From Chloroflexota bacterium (GTDB lineage Bacteria; Chloroflexota; Dormibacteria; Dormibacterales; Dormibacteraceae): DNA of 13,118 nt. The notes beneath the pieces are model-generated. The model was not told the origin of the DNA and ran no database searches. It worked only from the letters and a program-made list of their open reading frames with translations. A program made the position numbers and the translations under genes. Shown one piece after another: positions 6,912 through 13,118 of this stretch (position 1 is its first letter; the number at the start of each line of letters is the position of its first letter). Location: NCBI GenBank assembly GCA_005879675.1, contig VBJE01000167.1, forward strand, positions 1 to 13,118, read 5' to 3'.

Positions 6912-6929
6912 GACGCGGCGACGTACGAT
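6901..6929 (+). promoter_or_regulatory. Promoter of the corrinoid methyltransferase operon
   Basis: TTGCGC (6901-6906), 17 nt, TACGAT (6924-6929). The start point falls about 6936, next to GTG 6938, so the first gene is probably leaderless; no Shine-Dalgarno is seen. The -35 is part of the palindromic operator. The -35 and spacing are identical to those of the metF promoter. Confidence 0.6.
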
Positions 6930-6937
6930 CCCCTCTG

Positions 6938-7660
6938 GTGAGCCGCGAAGAGGAGATCCGCGCCGGCCTGTTCGAGCACACGTTGTTCGGCCACGCGCCC
7001 GAGGTCAAAGCGCTCACCGAAGAGGCGCTGGGCCTGGGCATGAGCCCGATGGACATCCTGTTCAAGGCCCTGATCCCCTCCCTCGAGGAAGTCGGCCGTC
7101 GCTTCGAGAAGGGCGACTTCTTCGTCCCCGAGATGCTGATCGCCGCGCGCGCGATGCAGGGCGCGCTGGTGATCCTGCGGCCGCTGATCGCCGAGACCGG
7201 CGCGCAGCCGGTCGGCCGCTACGTCATCGGCACCGTCAAGGGCGACATCCACGACATCGGCAAGAACCTCTGCGTGATCATGCTGGAGGGCGCCGGGTTC
7301 GAGGTCTTCGACCTGGGGGTGAACACACCGCCCGAGAAATTCGTCGCGGCGGTCGAGGAGCACAAGCCCGACGTGGTCGGCTTCTCGGCGTTCCTGACCA
7401 CGACGATGCCGATGTTCAAGGCCAACATCGAGGCCCTCACCAAGGCGGGTCTCCGCGAGAAGGTGCATGTCGCCGTGGGGGGCGCCCCCGTCACGCTCGA
7501 GTACGCCAAGCACGTCGGCGCCGACAGCTACGCCCCCGACGCCTCGATGGCGACGCGGATGGCCAAGCAGCTGGTCGGCGATCGAAGCGCCAGCACTCCG
7601 GGCGCGCAGGCGCTCGAGCAGGCCGTGATGAAGATCGACGAGACGCTGAGAAAGGGGTAG
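6938..7660 (+). CDS. Corrinoid (B12-binding) methyl-carrier protein, MtbC/MttC-like
   Basis: A 240-aa carrier protein that shuttles a methyl group on cob(I)alamin between a substrate methyltransferase and tetrahydrofolate. Residues ~1-88 form the helical cap domain (LIPSLEEVGRRFEKGDFFVPEMLIAARAM). From ~92 on is the Rossmann-like B12 domain with DIHDIG at 103-108, where His105 is the lower cobalt ligand. GFSAFLTTTM at 148-157 corresponds to the usual SxL block, with Phe152 where Leu is common, and GG at 181-182 is present. Length is normal for MtbC/MttC/MtgC. The GTG at 6938 directly follows the promoter. It is first in the operon; the next gene encodes the THF-side methyltransferase. The probable donor-side partner is the MttB-family protein at the right edge. 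Confidence 0.95.
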   Translation: MSREEEIRAGLFEHTLFGHAPEVKALTEEALGLGMSPMDILFKALIPSLEEVGRRFEKGDFFVPEMLIAARAMQGALVILRPLIAETGAQPVGRYVIGTVKGDIHDIGKNLCVIMLEGAGFEVFDLGVNTPPEKFVAAVEEHKPDVVGFSAFLTTTMPMFKANIEALTKAGLREKVHVAVGGAPVTLEYAKHVGADSYAPDASMATRMAKQLVGDRSASTPGAQALEQAVMKIDETLRKG

Positions 7661-7664
7661 CTCC

Positions 7665-8531
7665 TTGGAGACCCGTCTCTCCTCGCGCAGTCGCGAGGTC
7701 GTGATCTCGATCGACCGACCCTTCGTGATCATCGGCGAGCGCATCAACCCGACCGGGCGCAAGGTCCTCGCCGCGGAGATGAAGGAAGGGGTCATGGACC
7801 GTGTGCGGGCTGACGCCCGGGCGCAGACCGAGGCCGGCGCCCACATGGTCGACGTCAACGCCGGCATCCCGGCGATCGACGAGCCGGCCCTGCTCGTGGC
7901 GGCGATCAGGGCGGTGATGGAGGTCAGTGACGCGCCGATCTGCATCGACTCGTCGATCATCGAGGCGCTCGAGGCCGGGCTCTCCGCCTACGAAGGCAAG
8001 GCGCTGGTGAACTCGGTCACGGCGGAGGAGGACCGCATGGAGCGGATCCTGCCGCTCGTCAAGAAGCACGGTGCCGCGGTCATCGGCATGGCCAACGACG
8101 AGAACGGGATCTCGATGGTGCCGGAGGAACGGCTGGAGCTGGCGCGCCGAATCGTGGAGCGGGCGGCCGACCATGGCATCCCGAAGGAAGACGTGATCAT
8201 CGACCCGATCGCGATGACCGTCGCCGCCGATCCCACGTGCGGCGTGATCACCCTGCAGACGATGCGCCTGATCCGCGATGAGCTCGGCAACAACATGACG
8301 TGCGGCGCGTCGAACGTGTCGTTCGGCCTGCCGGACAGGGCGACGGTCAACGCCGCGTTCCTGCCCCTGGCCATGCACGCGGGTCTGACGTGCGCCATCA
8401 CCAACCCACTCGAGGCGCAGGTCCGGCGCGCGATCCTCGCCGGCGACCTGCTCCTTGGCCACGACGAGTACGCGATGAGGTGGATCGCCGGCTTTCGCGC
8501 GGAGCAGGCGGCGGCCAGGGTCCCGTCTTGA
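7665..8531 (+). CDS. Methyltetrahydrofolate:corrinoid methyltransferase (pterin-binding, AcsE/MtgA-like)
   Basis: A 288-aa TIM barrel of the dihydropteroate-synthase-like superfamily that transfers the methyl group between the corrinoid protein and THF in the cytoplasm. Seen: GERINPTGRK at 24-33, DVNAGIP at 63-69, CIDSS at 93-97, NSV at 116-118, IDPIAM at 179-184, GASNVSFGLPDR at 214-225 and CAITNP at 243-248. Asp95, Asn116, Asp180 and Asn217 occupy pterin-site positions of MeTr enzymes. The length matches stand-alone MeTr. The TTG at 7665 has AAAGGGG about 7 nt upstream; GTG at 7701 is an alternative and would leave VISIDRPFVIIGERINP. It follows the corrinoid gene after 4 nt and overlaps the next gene (TTGA). 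Confidence 0.94.
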   Translation: METRLSSRSREVVISIDRPFVIIGERINPTGRKVLAAEMKEGVMDRVRADARAQTEAGAHMVDVNAGIPAIDEPALLVAAIRAVMEVSDAPICIDSSIIEALEAGLSAYEGKALVNSVTAEEDRMERILPLVKKHGAAVIGMANDENGISMVPEERLELARRIVERAADHGIPKEDVIIDPIAMTVAADPTCGVITLQTMRLIRDELGNNMTCGASNVSFGLPDRATVNAAFLPLAMHAGLTCAITNPLEAQVRRAILAGDLLLGHDEYAMRWIAGFRAEQAAARVPS

Positions 8532-8969
8532 TCGCGCGCAAGCTCGAGGTCACCTATCTCCCGTTCGACCGGACGACGCGGGTACCGCCGGGCACGACCG
8601 TCTTCAGCGCGGCCCACTGGATCGGGCTGCCCATCGACTCGACCTGCGGCGGCCGCGGGACATGCGGCAAGTGCAAGGTGCGCGTGGTCACGGGCCTCAC
8701 CGAAGCGGAAACCGCCGACCATCGCCAACTCCGGCCGCAGGAGATCACGGACGGGTGGCGCCTCTCGTGCCAGGCGCGCATCTACGAGGACATGACGTGC
8801 GAGGTGCCGCAGCTGCTGCGTGTGCCCAAGGCGGCGACGATGGGGCTCGGCCGGCTCGTCATCCTCGACCCCAACGTGCGCAAGGTCTACCTCGAGCTCG
8901 AAGAGCCCTCGCTGCACGACCAGCGAAGCGACGTCGCGCGACTGCGCGAGGCCCTCACCGTGGAGGCAG
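8528..8969 (+). CDS. RACE-type corrinoid activator, N-terminal part (2Fe-2S ferredoxin and linker), before a frameshift
   Basis: First part of the reductive activator of corrinoid enzymes. TTG at 8528 overlaps the preceding TGA. A plant-type 2Fe-2S domain is visible with Cys40, Cys46, Cys49 (STCGGRGTCGKC) and Cys81 (LSCQA). It is followed by the usual linker to LHDQRSDVARLREALTVEA (~145). Family-like sequence then stops in this frame near 8969 and continues one frame over. Reading on in this frame gives Arg/Gly-rich nonsense to a stop at 9716-9718. The full-length protein would use the iron-sulfur cluster to feed electrons for ATP-driven reduction of inactive cob(II)alamin. Confidence 0.85.
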
Positions 8970-10310
8970 GTCTTTCGCGCGGCCGGCTTCAAGGTCACCG
9001 CTGTCCTCGCGGGCGAGCACCTGGTGGCGGTCGAACCGGGCGACACGACGGGCGAGTGCTACGGCGTGGCCTTCGACGTCGGGACGACGACCCTTGTCGG
9101 CACGCTGATGAACCTGCGCACCGGCATGGCGGCCTCCGTCCTGTCGACTCTCAACGGCCAGGCTCCGTTCGGCGCGGATGTGATCTCGCGCATCAGCCAC
9201 GGCATGAACGGCCCCGAGGCGATCCAGGAGCTGCAGCAGGCCGTGGTCGGGACCATGAACTCGGTCCTCGGCGACCTCTACCAGGAGACCGGCGTAAGGC
9301 CGGAGCAAACCTACGAGGCGGTCGTCGTCGGCAACGTGACGATGCTCCATCTCCTCCTGGGCGTCGATCCCAGCCCATTGTCGATGTCGCCTTTCACGCC
9401 GGCGTTCATGAACGAGCTGGTGATCGAGGCGCGCGAGGTCGGGCTGGGCATCCACCCGCACGGCTACGTCCAGACGCTGCCGGCGCTCGGCGCTTACGTG
9501 GGGGCGGACATCGTCGCCGGCGTGCTCGCCACCGGCGTCGTGCGCGAGGACCGGCTGCGCGTGTTCGTGGACGTGGGCACGAACGGCGAGATCGTGCTCG
9601 GCAGCGCCCAGCGCGCGCTGGCGACCGCGGCGCCGGCGGGCCCGGCGTTCGAAGGCAGCCAGATCAAGTGCGGGATGCGCGCCACGATCGGCGCCATCGA
9701 AGGGGTGCAGCTCAGTGAGCGCGTGGACCTGCAGGTCATCGGCGGCGACGTGCCCGCAGAAGGGATCTGCGGCTCGGGCCTGGTGGATGCGGTGGCGCAG
9801 CTCCTGCTGGTGGGACTCCTCGACCACTCGGGGCGCATGAGGTCCCGCGCCGACGTTCCCGACCACCCGCTGGCCGATCACCTCATGGACGTCGACGGGG
9901 TCCGTGCTTTTCTGCTCGCGGACGGCGTCTACCTGACGCAGCGCGACGTGCGCGAGCTGCAGTTCGCCAAAGGCTCGATCGCGACCGGGATCAAGATCCT
10001 GATGGACATCCTCGGAGTCCGGCACGAGGACCTGGACCAGGTGCTGCTCGGTGGCTCGTTCGGGTCCTACCTCAACCCCGAGAGCGCCAAGATCATCGGG
10101 CTCGTGCCTCCGGTCGACGTCGACCGGATCATCGCCGTCGGCAACTCCGCCGGCGAAGGCGCGAAGATCGCGCTCCTTTCGTATCGCGAGCGCCAGGTTG
10201 CCTTCGAGCTGCCATCGCGCATCGAGTACGTGGAGCTGTCGGGACGATCCGACTTCAACGACTCGTTCATCTCGGTCCTCGCGTTCCCCCAGCTGGAGAC
10301 CATCGGATGA
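8967..10310 (+). CDS. RACE-type corrinoid activator, C-terminal ASKHA domain (DUF4445-like), after a frameshift
   Basis: The second part is in the frame shifted by one base, from about VFRAAGFKVTAVL to the end. ASKHA ATPase signatures are visible: AFDVGTTTLVGTL, FVDVGTNGEIVLG, PAFEGSQIKCGM, GICGSGLVDAVAQLL, LLGGSFGSYLNPES and GNSAGEGA. No start codon with a ribosome site lies at the family boundary (the nearest in-frame GTG upstream, 8820, would add an unrelated Arg/Ser-rich stretch), so it is probably not a separate gene. Compared with what I recall of the family, about ten residues of the linker (a 'dLxxLRxLPxxLR' stretch) seem missing at the join, which suggests a small deletion of 3n+2 bases rather than a one-base slip. 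The TGA overlaps the ATG of the next gene. Confidence 0.87.
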   Translation, partial: QVFRAAGFKVTAVLAGEHLVAVEPGDTTGECYGVAFDVGTTTLVGTLMNLRTGMAASVLSTLNGQAPFGADVISRISHGMNGPEAIQELQQAVVGTMNSVLGDLYQETGVRPEQTYEAVVVGNVTMLHLLLGVDPSPLSMSPFTPAFMNELVIEAREVGLGIHPHGYVQTLPALGAYVGADIVAGVLATGVVREDRLRVFVDVGTNGEIVLGSAQRALATAAPAGPAFEGSQIKCGMRATIGAIEGVQLSERVDLQVIGGDVPAEGICGSGLVDAVAQLLLVGLLDHSGRMRSRADVPDHPLADHLMDVDGVRAFLLADGVYLTQRDVRELQFAKGSIATGIKILMDILGVRHEDLDQVLLGGSFGSYLNPESAKIIGLVPPVDVDRIIAVGNSAGEGAKIALLSYRERQVAFELPSRIEYVELSGRSDFNDSFISVLAFPQLETIG

Positions 10311-10960
10311 GCCGCACGGCCCTGGTCATCTGCGGCGCGCTCGGGCGCGAGGTGAAGGACATCGTCGAGCGCCGGCGGTGGGATGTCGACATCTACGGTG
10401 TCTCGGCGTTGCTGCACCTCTATCCGTCGCGGATCGTCGAGGAGCTGCGTGAGAAGCTGCACGCGCTGCGGCCGCGCTACGACCGCCTGGTGGTCGTCTA
10501 CGGCGACTGCGGGATGACCGGCAAGCTGGAACCGCTGCTCGAGGAGGTGGGCGCAGCGAGGTTGCGCGGCCCGCACTGCTACGAGATGTTCGCGGGCGAG
10601 GAACGGTTCCGGCAGCGAGCGGACGAGCGGCCCGGCACCTTTTTCCTGACCGACTGGCTGGTGCGCAACTTCGACCGCGCCGTGGTCAGGGGCCTCGGCC
10701 TCGACCGCCATCCGGAATTGAAATCGATGCTGTTCGGTAACTACGAGGCGGTGCTGTTCCTCAGGCAGGTGCCGAACCCGCGCCTCGCGGCGAAGGCGAG
10801 AGAGATCGCCGCGTACCTCGAGCTGCCCCTCGAGATCGAAGACGTCGGGCTGGGTGAGCTGGAAGAACGCCTTGCTTGTTTGGTTGAGAGTCATGAAGTC
10901 ATCAGCCCCTCCGTCGGCTACGCCGCACCCCCCACGCCTTCGGCGTGGGGACCCCGATAA
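10307..10960 (+). CDS. DUF1638 protein
   Basis: A 217-aa protein of unknown biochemical role; DUF1638 members are often found beside corrinoid methyltransferase genes. Seen: YGDCGMTGKLEPLLEE at 65-80, GPHCYEMFAG at 88-97, PGTFFLTDWLVRNFD at 109-123 and GLGLDRHPEL at 129-138. Cys68, His90, Cys91 and Glu93 look like candidate metal ligands (inference). No signal peptide or membrane segment, so cytosolic. ATG overlaps the RACE stop (ATGA). The last ~17 residues (from PSVGYAAPPTPSAWG) are encoded by copy B of the hairpin element, so the native C-terminus was probably extended or replaced by the insertion. It may serve the methyltransferase complex, but no function is established here. Confidence 0.88.
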   Translation: MSRTALVICGALGREVKDIVERRRWDVDIYGVSALLHLYPSRIVEELREKLHALRPRYDRLVVVYGDCGMTGKLEPLLEEVGAARLRGPHCYEMFAGEERFRQRADERPGTFFLTDWLVRNFDRAVVRGLGLDRHPELKSMLFGNYEAVLFLRQVPNPRLAAKAREIAAYLELPLEIEDVGLGELEERLACLVESHEVISPSVGYAAPPTPSAWGPR

Positions 10961-10977
10961 GGAAATGGGGAGGAGCA
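10930..10977 (+). repeat. Dispersed hairpin element, copy B
   Basis: CCCCACGCC (10930-10938), loop TTC, GGCGTGGGG (10942-10950) is a perfect 9-bp stem, followed by ACCCC, a purine-rich GATAAGGAA and ATGGGGAGGA (10965-10974). Copy A has the same core, a related TAGGAA and the same ATGGGGAGGA, but about 20 nt more in between. The element supplies the end of the DUF1638 frame and the likely start codon of the next gene. Similarity may extend left of 10930 (CGCCGCACC) but is weak there. Confidence 0.75.
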
Positions 10978-11249
10978 AGTTCCAGGTCATGTACTGGAAG
11001 CACATTCCGTCGCAGGTGAAAGCCTGGGACGGCGAGGCGCAGGCGAAGTCAATGCTGCCCGACTATTTCCAGGCTGCCATCGACGCCTACGCGATGAAGG
11101 ACGGATCGACCGACATGGACGCCTACCTGGAAGGCTGGAAGTGGGGGCCGGTCGAGGAGCGCGACGGTGGCCCGCAAGAGGTCGTCGAAGCCCTGGTCGC
11201 GGAGCTGACCGCGGCCAATCCCCGCTCGCGCCTCCTGAACCCCGCATGA
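10965..11249 (+). CDS. Small 'virulence factor' family protein (PF13769-like)
   Basis: A 94-aa cytosolic protein. It matches the pattern of the family misnamed 'virulence factor': FQVMYWKHIPSQVKAWD at 6-22, PDYFQAAIDAYAM at 32-44, DMDAYLEGWKWGPVEERDG at 50-68, and EVVEALVAELTA near 72-83. Nothing here supports a role in virulence; the position in a corrinoid/THF operon suggests an accessory role in methyl transfer (inference). ATG 10965 lies inside the hairpin element, with AAGGA just 1 nt upstream, which is tight. An alternative is ATG 10989, which has GGGGAGG about 14 nt upstream and would begin MYWKHIP. The 3' end overlaps the next gene (ATGA). Confidence 0.82.
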   Translation: MGRSKFQVMYWKHIPSQVKAWDGEAQAKSMLPDYFQAAIDAYAMKDGSTDMDAYLEGWKWGPVEERDGGPQEVVEALVAELTAANPRSRLLNPA

Positions 11250-11695
11250 GCGAAGACATGCTCGACGACCTGCTCAGCAGCCAGCAGCTGGTCATCGCGA
11301 TGCTGCGCGTGTCGGCCGAAGATCCTTCGGCCCGCGTCGGCGCGTGGGACCTGCGCGACATCGCGGCCCACCTCGCGGCCACGGAGCGCGACTGCTACGT
11401 GCCGAGAGTTCGCGCCATCGCCGGTGGTGAGCATCCGGCGTTCGGCCTCTTCACCAACGACGGAACCGACTTCAGCGGGATCCACCTCGACGAGGCGCTC
11501 GACGAGTGGACGGCGACGCGGCTGATGCTGATCGGCTACGTGAAGACCCTTGACGCCGATCAGCGGACCGCGCTGACCGGTCGTCACGAGCGGTACGGGG
11601 AGGTGACTGTCGATCGCTACCTCGAGATCGCGCTGGCGCACGACCGCGATCACCTGCGGGGCCTCGAGCGGCTCGCGGGCGAGCTGACTCGTTAA
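11246..11695 (+). CDS. DinB-like four-helix metalloprotein
   Basis: A 149-aa protein of the DinB/YfiT superfamily. His42 (AAHLAATE), His132 and His136 (LAHDRDHLRGL, HxxxH) form the usual metal-binding triad on a four-helix bundle. The superfamily includes thiol-dependent transferases and isomerases (mycothiol- or bacillithiol-linked) as well as proteins of unknown function; which reaction is run here is not visible. ATG overlaps the upstream TGA, so it is translated with the corrinoid operon as its last gene. The 3' end (from 11472) overlaps, tail to tail, the frame of the convergent FTCD_C gene. No terminator is seen after its TAA (11693-11695). Confidence 0.85.
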   Translation: MSEDMLDDLLSSQQLVIAMLRVSAEDPSARVGAWDLRDIAAHLAATERDCYVPRVRAIAGGEHPAFGLFTNDGTDFSGIHLDEALDEWTATRLMLIGYVKTLDADQRTALTGRHERYGEVTVDRYLEIALAHDRDHLRGLERLAGELTR

Positions 11696-12155
11696 CCCGC
11701 ACCAGCATCTCGGCCGTCCTGGCCGCCGCCCGGGCGAGGATCGCAGCGGCCTGCGCGTCAGCCTTCAGGTTCCTGTTGCCGTTGGCCTCGAGGTCGCGGG
11801 CAAGGCCCGCCACCTCGGCCGCGGCGGCCGCGATCTCCCGCGGCACCTCGATGATCCTGGCGCGCGCGGCCTCGACCTCGCTGCCCGAGCGGACCGCGTC
11901 GACAAAGGTCAGGTAGGCAATCGAGTCCAGCTCGACCAGCTCTTCGGCGCGCAGGCGCAACGCCTCGGCTCGCGAGTGCGTGGCGCCAGACCCTGGCCAG
12001 CGCTGGGAGCGGATGGCGACCTTCTGCAGGAGCGCGGCCGCGGTCGCGACCACCGCCGCCGCGGCCGACCCGCTCGCGGGCGCCGGCGCCCCCGACGCGA
12101 TCTTGCTCAGGAGGTAACCCAGCCGCAGGCGGGCCTGCGACTCAGGACTCGCCAA
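11472..12155 (-). CDS. Cyclodeaminase/cyclohydrolase (FTCD_C) family protein
   Basis: A helical FTCD_C protein, the family of formimino-THF cyclodeaminase and methenyl-THF cyclohydrolase (FchA). Seen: YLLSKIASGAPAPASGSAAAAVVATAAALLQKVA (~14-46, the family's P-x-P-x-x-G-S opening), LVELDSIAYLTFVDAV (73-88), EVPREIAAAAAEVAGLA (103-119) and NRNLKADAQAAAILARAAARTAEMLVRVN (127-155). The expected reaction is conversion of methenyl-THF to 10-formyl-THF, after MetF. TTG 12155 is preceded by AAGGCGGAGA and overlaps the end of the MttB-type gene by 14 nt; there is no ATG or GTG nearby. From residue ~156 the frame reads an Arg/Ser-rich tail, antisense to the DinB gene, to a stop at 11474-11472. The 227-aa frame is therefore only clearly family-like for its first ~155 residues. 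Confidence 0.82.
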   Translation of the reverse strand: MASPESQARLRLGYLLSKIASGAPAPASGSAAAAVVATAAALLQKVAIRSQRWPGSGATHSRAEALRLRAEELVELDSIAYLTFVDAVRSGSEVEAARARIIEVPREIAAAAAEVAGLARDLEANGNRNLKADAQAAAILARAAARTAEMLVRVNESARPRAARGPAGDRGRAPARSRGSDRQSPPRTARDDRSARSADRRQGSSRSRSASAASPSTRRAPRRGGSR

Positions 12156-13118
12156 TCTCCGCCTTGCGCCTGGTGATGAACTCCTGGAGCTGCTCGTCCA
12201 CGCCGGGGTCGATGCCCGGGTCGGGGTACTCGGCCAGCACCTGCTTCCACCGCTCCGCCGCGACCACGTCGGCCGTGCGGGAGCCGAATCGCTGCCAGCG
12301 GTCGAAGTTCTCCGTCGACGAAACCCAGGGGCGGTAGAAGCCGGTGCGGTAGTGCCGCATCGTGTGCTCGGCGCCGAGGAAGTGACCACCCGGGCCAACC
12401 TCGTGCAGCGCGTCCATGGCGAGCCCCTCCTCGTCGACGGGCATCCCGTGGCCGAGGATCCACTCGAACATCCGCAGCTGCTCCACGTCGATCACGAACT
12501 TTTCGTAGGACGCCAGCAGCGCGCTTTCCAACCATCCGGCCGCGTGGAGCACGAAATTGACACGGCCGAGGATCGTCGGCCACATGCACATCATCGACTC
12601 GTAAGCGGCCTGCGCATCGGGCGACTTCGACGACGTGAGCGCGCCACCGCCGCGAAAAGGCAGGTTGTAACGGCGCGCCATCTGCGCGCTTGCGAGGATG
12701 CCCATCGCCGACTCCGGCGTGCCGAAGGCCGGGCTGCCGGACTGCATATCGGTATTGGTCAGGAACGAGCCATACACGCTCGGCGTCCCCGGCCGGATGA
12801 GCTGCACGAGGGCGATGCCCGCGAGGGCCTCCGCGGTCTGCTGCGCGACTGTGCCCGCGAGCCCCATCGGCGACATCGCCCCGGCCATGAGGAAAGGGGT
12901 GACGATCACGGGTTGCGCCGCCTCCGAGTACTCCAGCAGCGCTCCGAGCATGCGGTCGTCGTAGCGCAGGGGGCTGTTGACGTTGATCAGGCTGATCACC
13001 GCCGGGGTCTTCTCGATGCTCTCCCTGCCGCCGCAGGCGATCGCCGCCATCTCGATCGTGTCGCGCGCGTTCTCGTCCGAGATGACGCTGCCCATGAAAG
13101 GCTTGTCGGTCCAGCGGA
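12142..13118 (-). CDS. Trimethylamine/betaine methyltransferase, MttB family, non-pyrrolysine (5' end off the window)
   Basis: The C-terminal ~325 residues of an MttB-type TIM barrel, usually ~480 aa. Seen: DKPFMGSV just inside the right edge, SPLRYDDRML, TPFLMAGAMSPMGLAGTVAQQTAEALAGI, GTPSVYGSF, FRGGGALTSSKSPDAQAAYESM, and GPGGHFLGAEHTMRHYR near the end. Such enzymes demethylate tertiary or quaternary amines and methylate a corrinoid protein; here the partner is probably the carrier encoded at 6938. No in-frame TAG occurs in the visible part, so no pyrrolysine is used here and a glycine-betaine-like (MtgB) or other quaternary amine substrate is more likely than trimethylamine. The start codon is beyond 13118. 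The FTCD_C gene follows with a 14-nt overlap. Confidence 0.92.
   Translation of the reverse strand, partial: RWTDKPFMGSVISDENARDTIEMAAIACGGRESIEKTPAVISLINVNSPLRYDDRMLGALLEYSEAAQPVIVTPFLMAGAMSPMGLAGTVAQQTAEALAGIALVQLIRPGTPSVYGSFLTNTDMQSGSPAFGTPESAMGILASAQMARRYNLPFRGGGALTSSKSPDAQAAYESMMCMWPTILGRVNFVLHAAGWLESALLASYEKFVIDVEQLRMFEWILGHGMPVDEEGLAMDALHEVGPGGHFLGAEHTMRHYRTGFYRPWVSSTENFDRWQRFGSRTADVVAAERWKQVLAEYPDPGIDPGVDEQLQEFITRRKAEIGES

Noticed and set aside
8820..8966. Independent start (GTG 8820) for the C-terminal ASKHA part
   Set aside because: The residues between 8820 and 8966 in that frame are Arg/Ser-rich and are the shadow of the true linker in the other frame, so this GTG is not a credible start.
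6881..9046. Long minus-strand frames opposite the corrinoid and MTR genes
   Set aside because: They are antisense shadows of genes with intact B12-binding and pterin-binding motifs, and no protein family is recognisable in them.
8955..10025. Minus-strand frame of 356 codons opposite the RACE gene
   Set aside because: Asp/His/Arg-rich shadow with no motif; the plus strand carries the ASKHA signatures.
12142..13118. Pyrrolysine-containing MttB
   Set aside because: No in-frame TAG occurs in the visible part; the frame runs uninterrupted to a TGA at 12144-12142.
1..13118. CRISPR arrays, tRNA or rRNA genes, transposase genes
   Set aside because: I saw no regularly spaced repeats, no cloverleaf-like sequences with the usual T-loop, no rRNA-like stretch and no transposase motifs; only the two-copy hairpin element looks dispersed.

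Overview
The window is GC-rich (roughly two thirds G+C by eye) and gene-dense. Stop/start overlaps of the NTGA type are frequent, and GTG, TTG and apparently CTG starts are common. Several promoters sit almost on the start codon. Together with the protein families this suggests an actinobacterial or Chloroflexota/Dormibacterota-like soil bacterium; the exact phylum cannot be fixed from the sequence alone.

Left part (1-5965, all minus strand). One transcription unit reads, in order: lipoprotein solute-binding protein, two ABC permeases, ABC ATPase, calcineurin-like metallophosphoesterase of the PPA1498 type, and the N-terminal part of a methylenetetrahydrofolate reductase (MetF) running off the left edge. 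Every junction is a 4-nt overlap or a gap of a few bases. The metF gene also has its own strong-looking promoter inside the tail of the phosphoesterase gene.

Centre (6114-6937). An IclR-type regulator (minus) is divergent from the methyltransferase operon. The 53-bp gap holds an inverted repeat GCGCAAC-N7-GTTGCGC overlapped by a third half-site. This array covers the -10 of iclR and the -35 of the divergent operon. The same -35/half-site (GTTGCGC), with the same 17-nt spacing to a -10, recurs in front of metF.

Right part (6938-11695, plus strand). A corrinoid methyl-transfer operon: corrinoid protein, methyltetrahydrofolate:corrinoid methyltransferase, a RACE-type (ferredoxin plus ASKHA) reductive activator interrupted by a frameshift, a DUF1638 protein, a small 'virulence factor' (PF13769-like) protein and a DinB-like protein. 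Convergent to it (minus strand, 11472-13118) lie a cyclodeaminase/cyclohydrolase (FTCD_C) protein and, off the right edge, a trimethylamine/betaine methyltransferase (MttB family, no in-frame amber codon in the visible part).

The genes make sense together as a methyl-group catabolism module. An MttB-type enzyme would take a methyl group from a tertiary or quaternary amine to the corrinoid protein, and RACE would repair oxidised cobalt. The MTR enzyme would pass the methyl to tetrahydrofolate, MetF would oxidise methyl-THF to methylene-THF, and the FTCD_C protein would handle methenyl/formyl-THF. The transporter plus phosphoesterase may supply a phosphorylated precursor, but that is inference.

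Most notable: (i) the shared operator/promoter architecture tying metF to the corrinoid operon; (ii) a dispersed hairpin element present twice, each time at the junction before a gene of this module; (iii) a permease that appears to start at CTG; (iv) the frameshifted RACE gene; (v) three little-understood proteins (DUF1638, PF13769, DinB) packed into the operon; (vi) a 224-bp tail-to-tail coding overlap.
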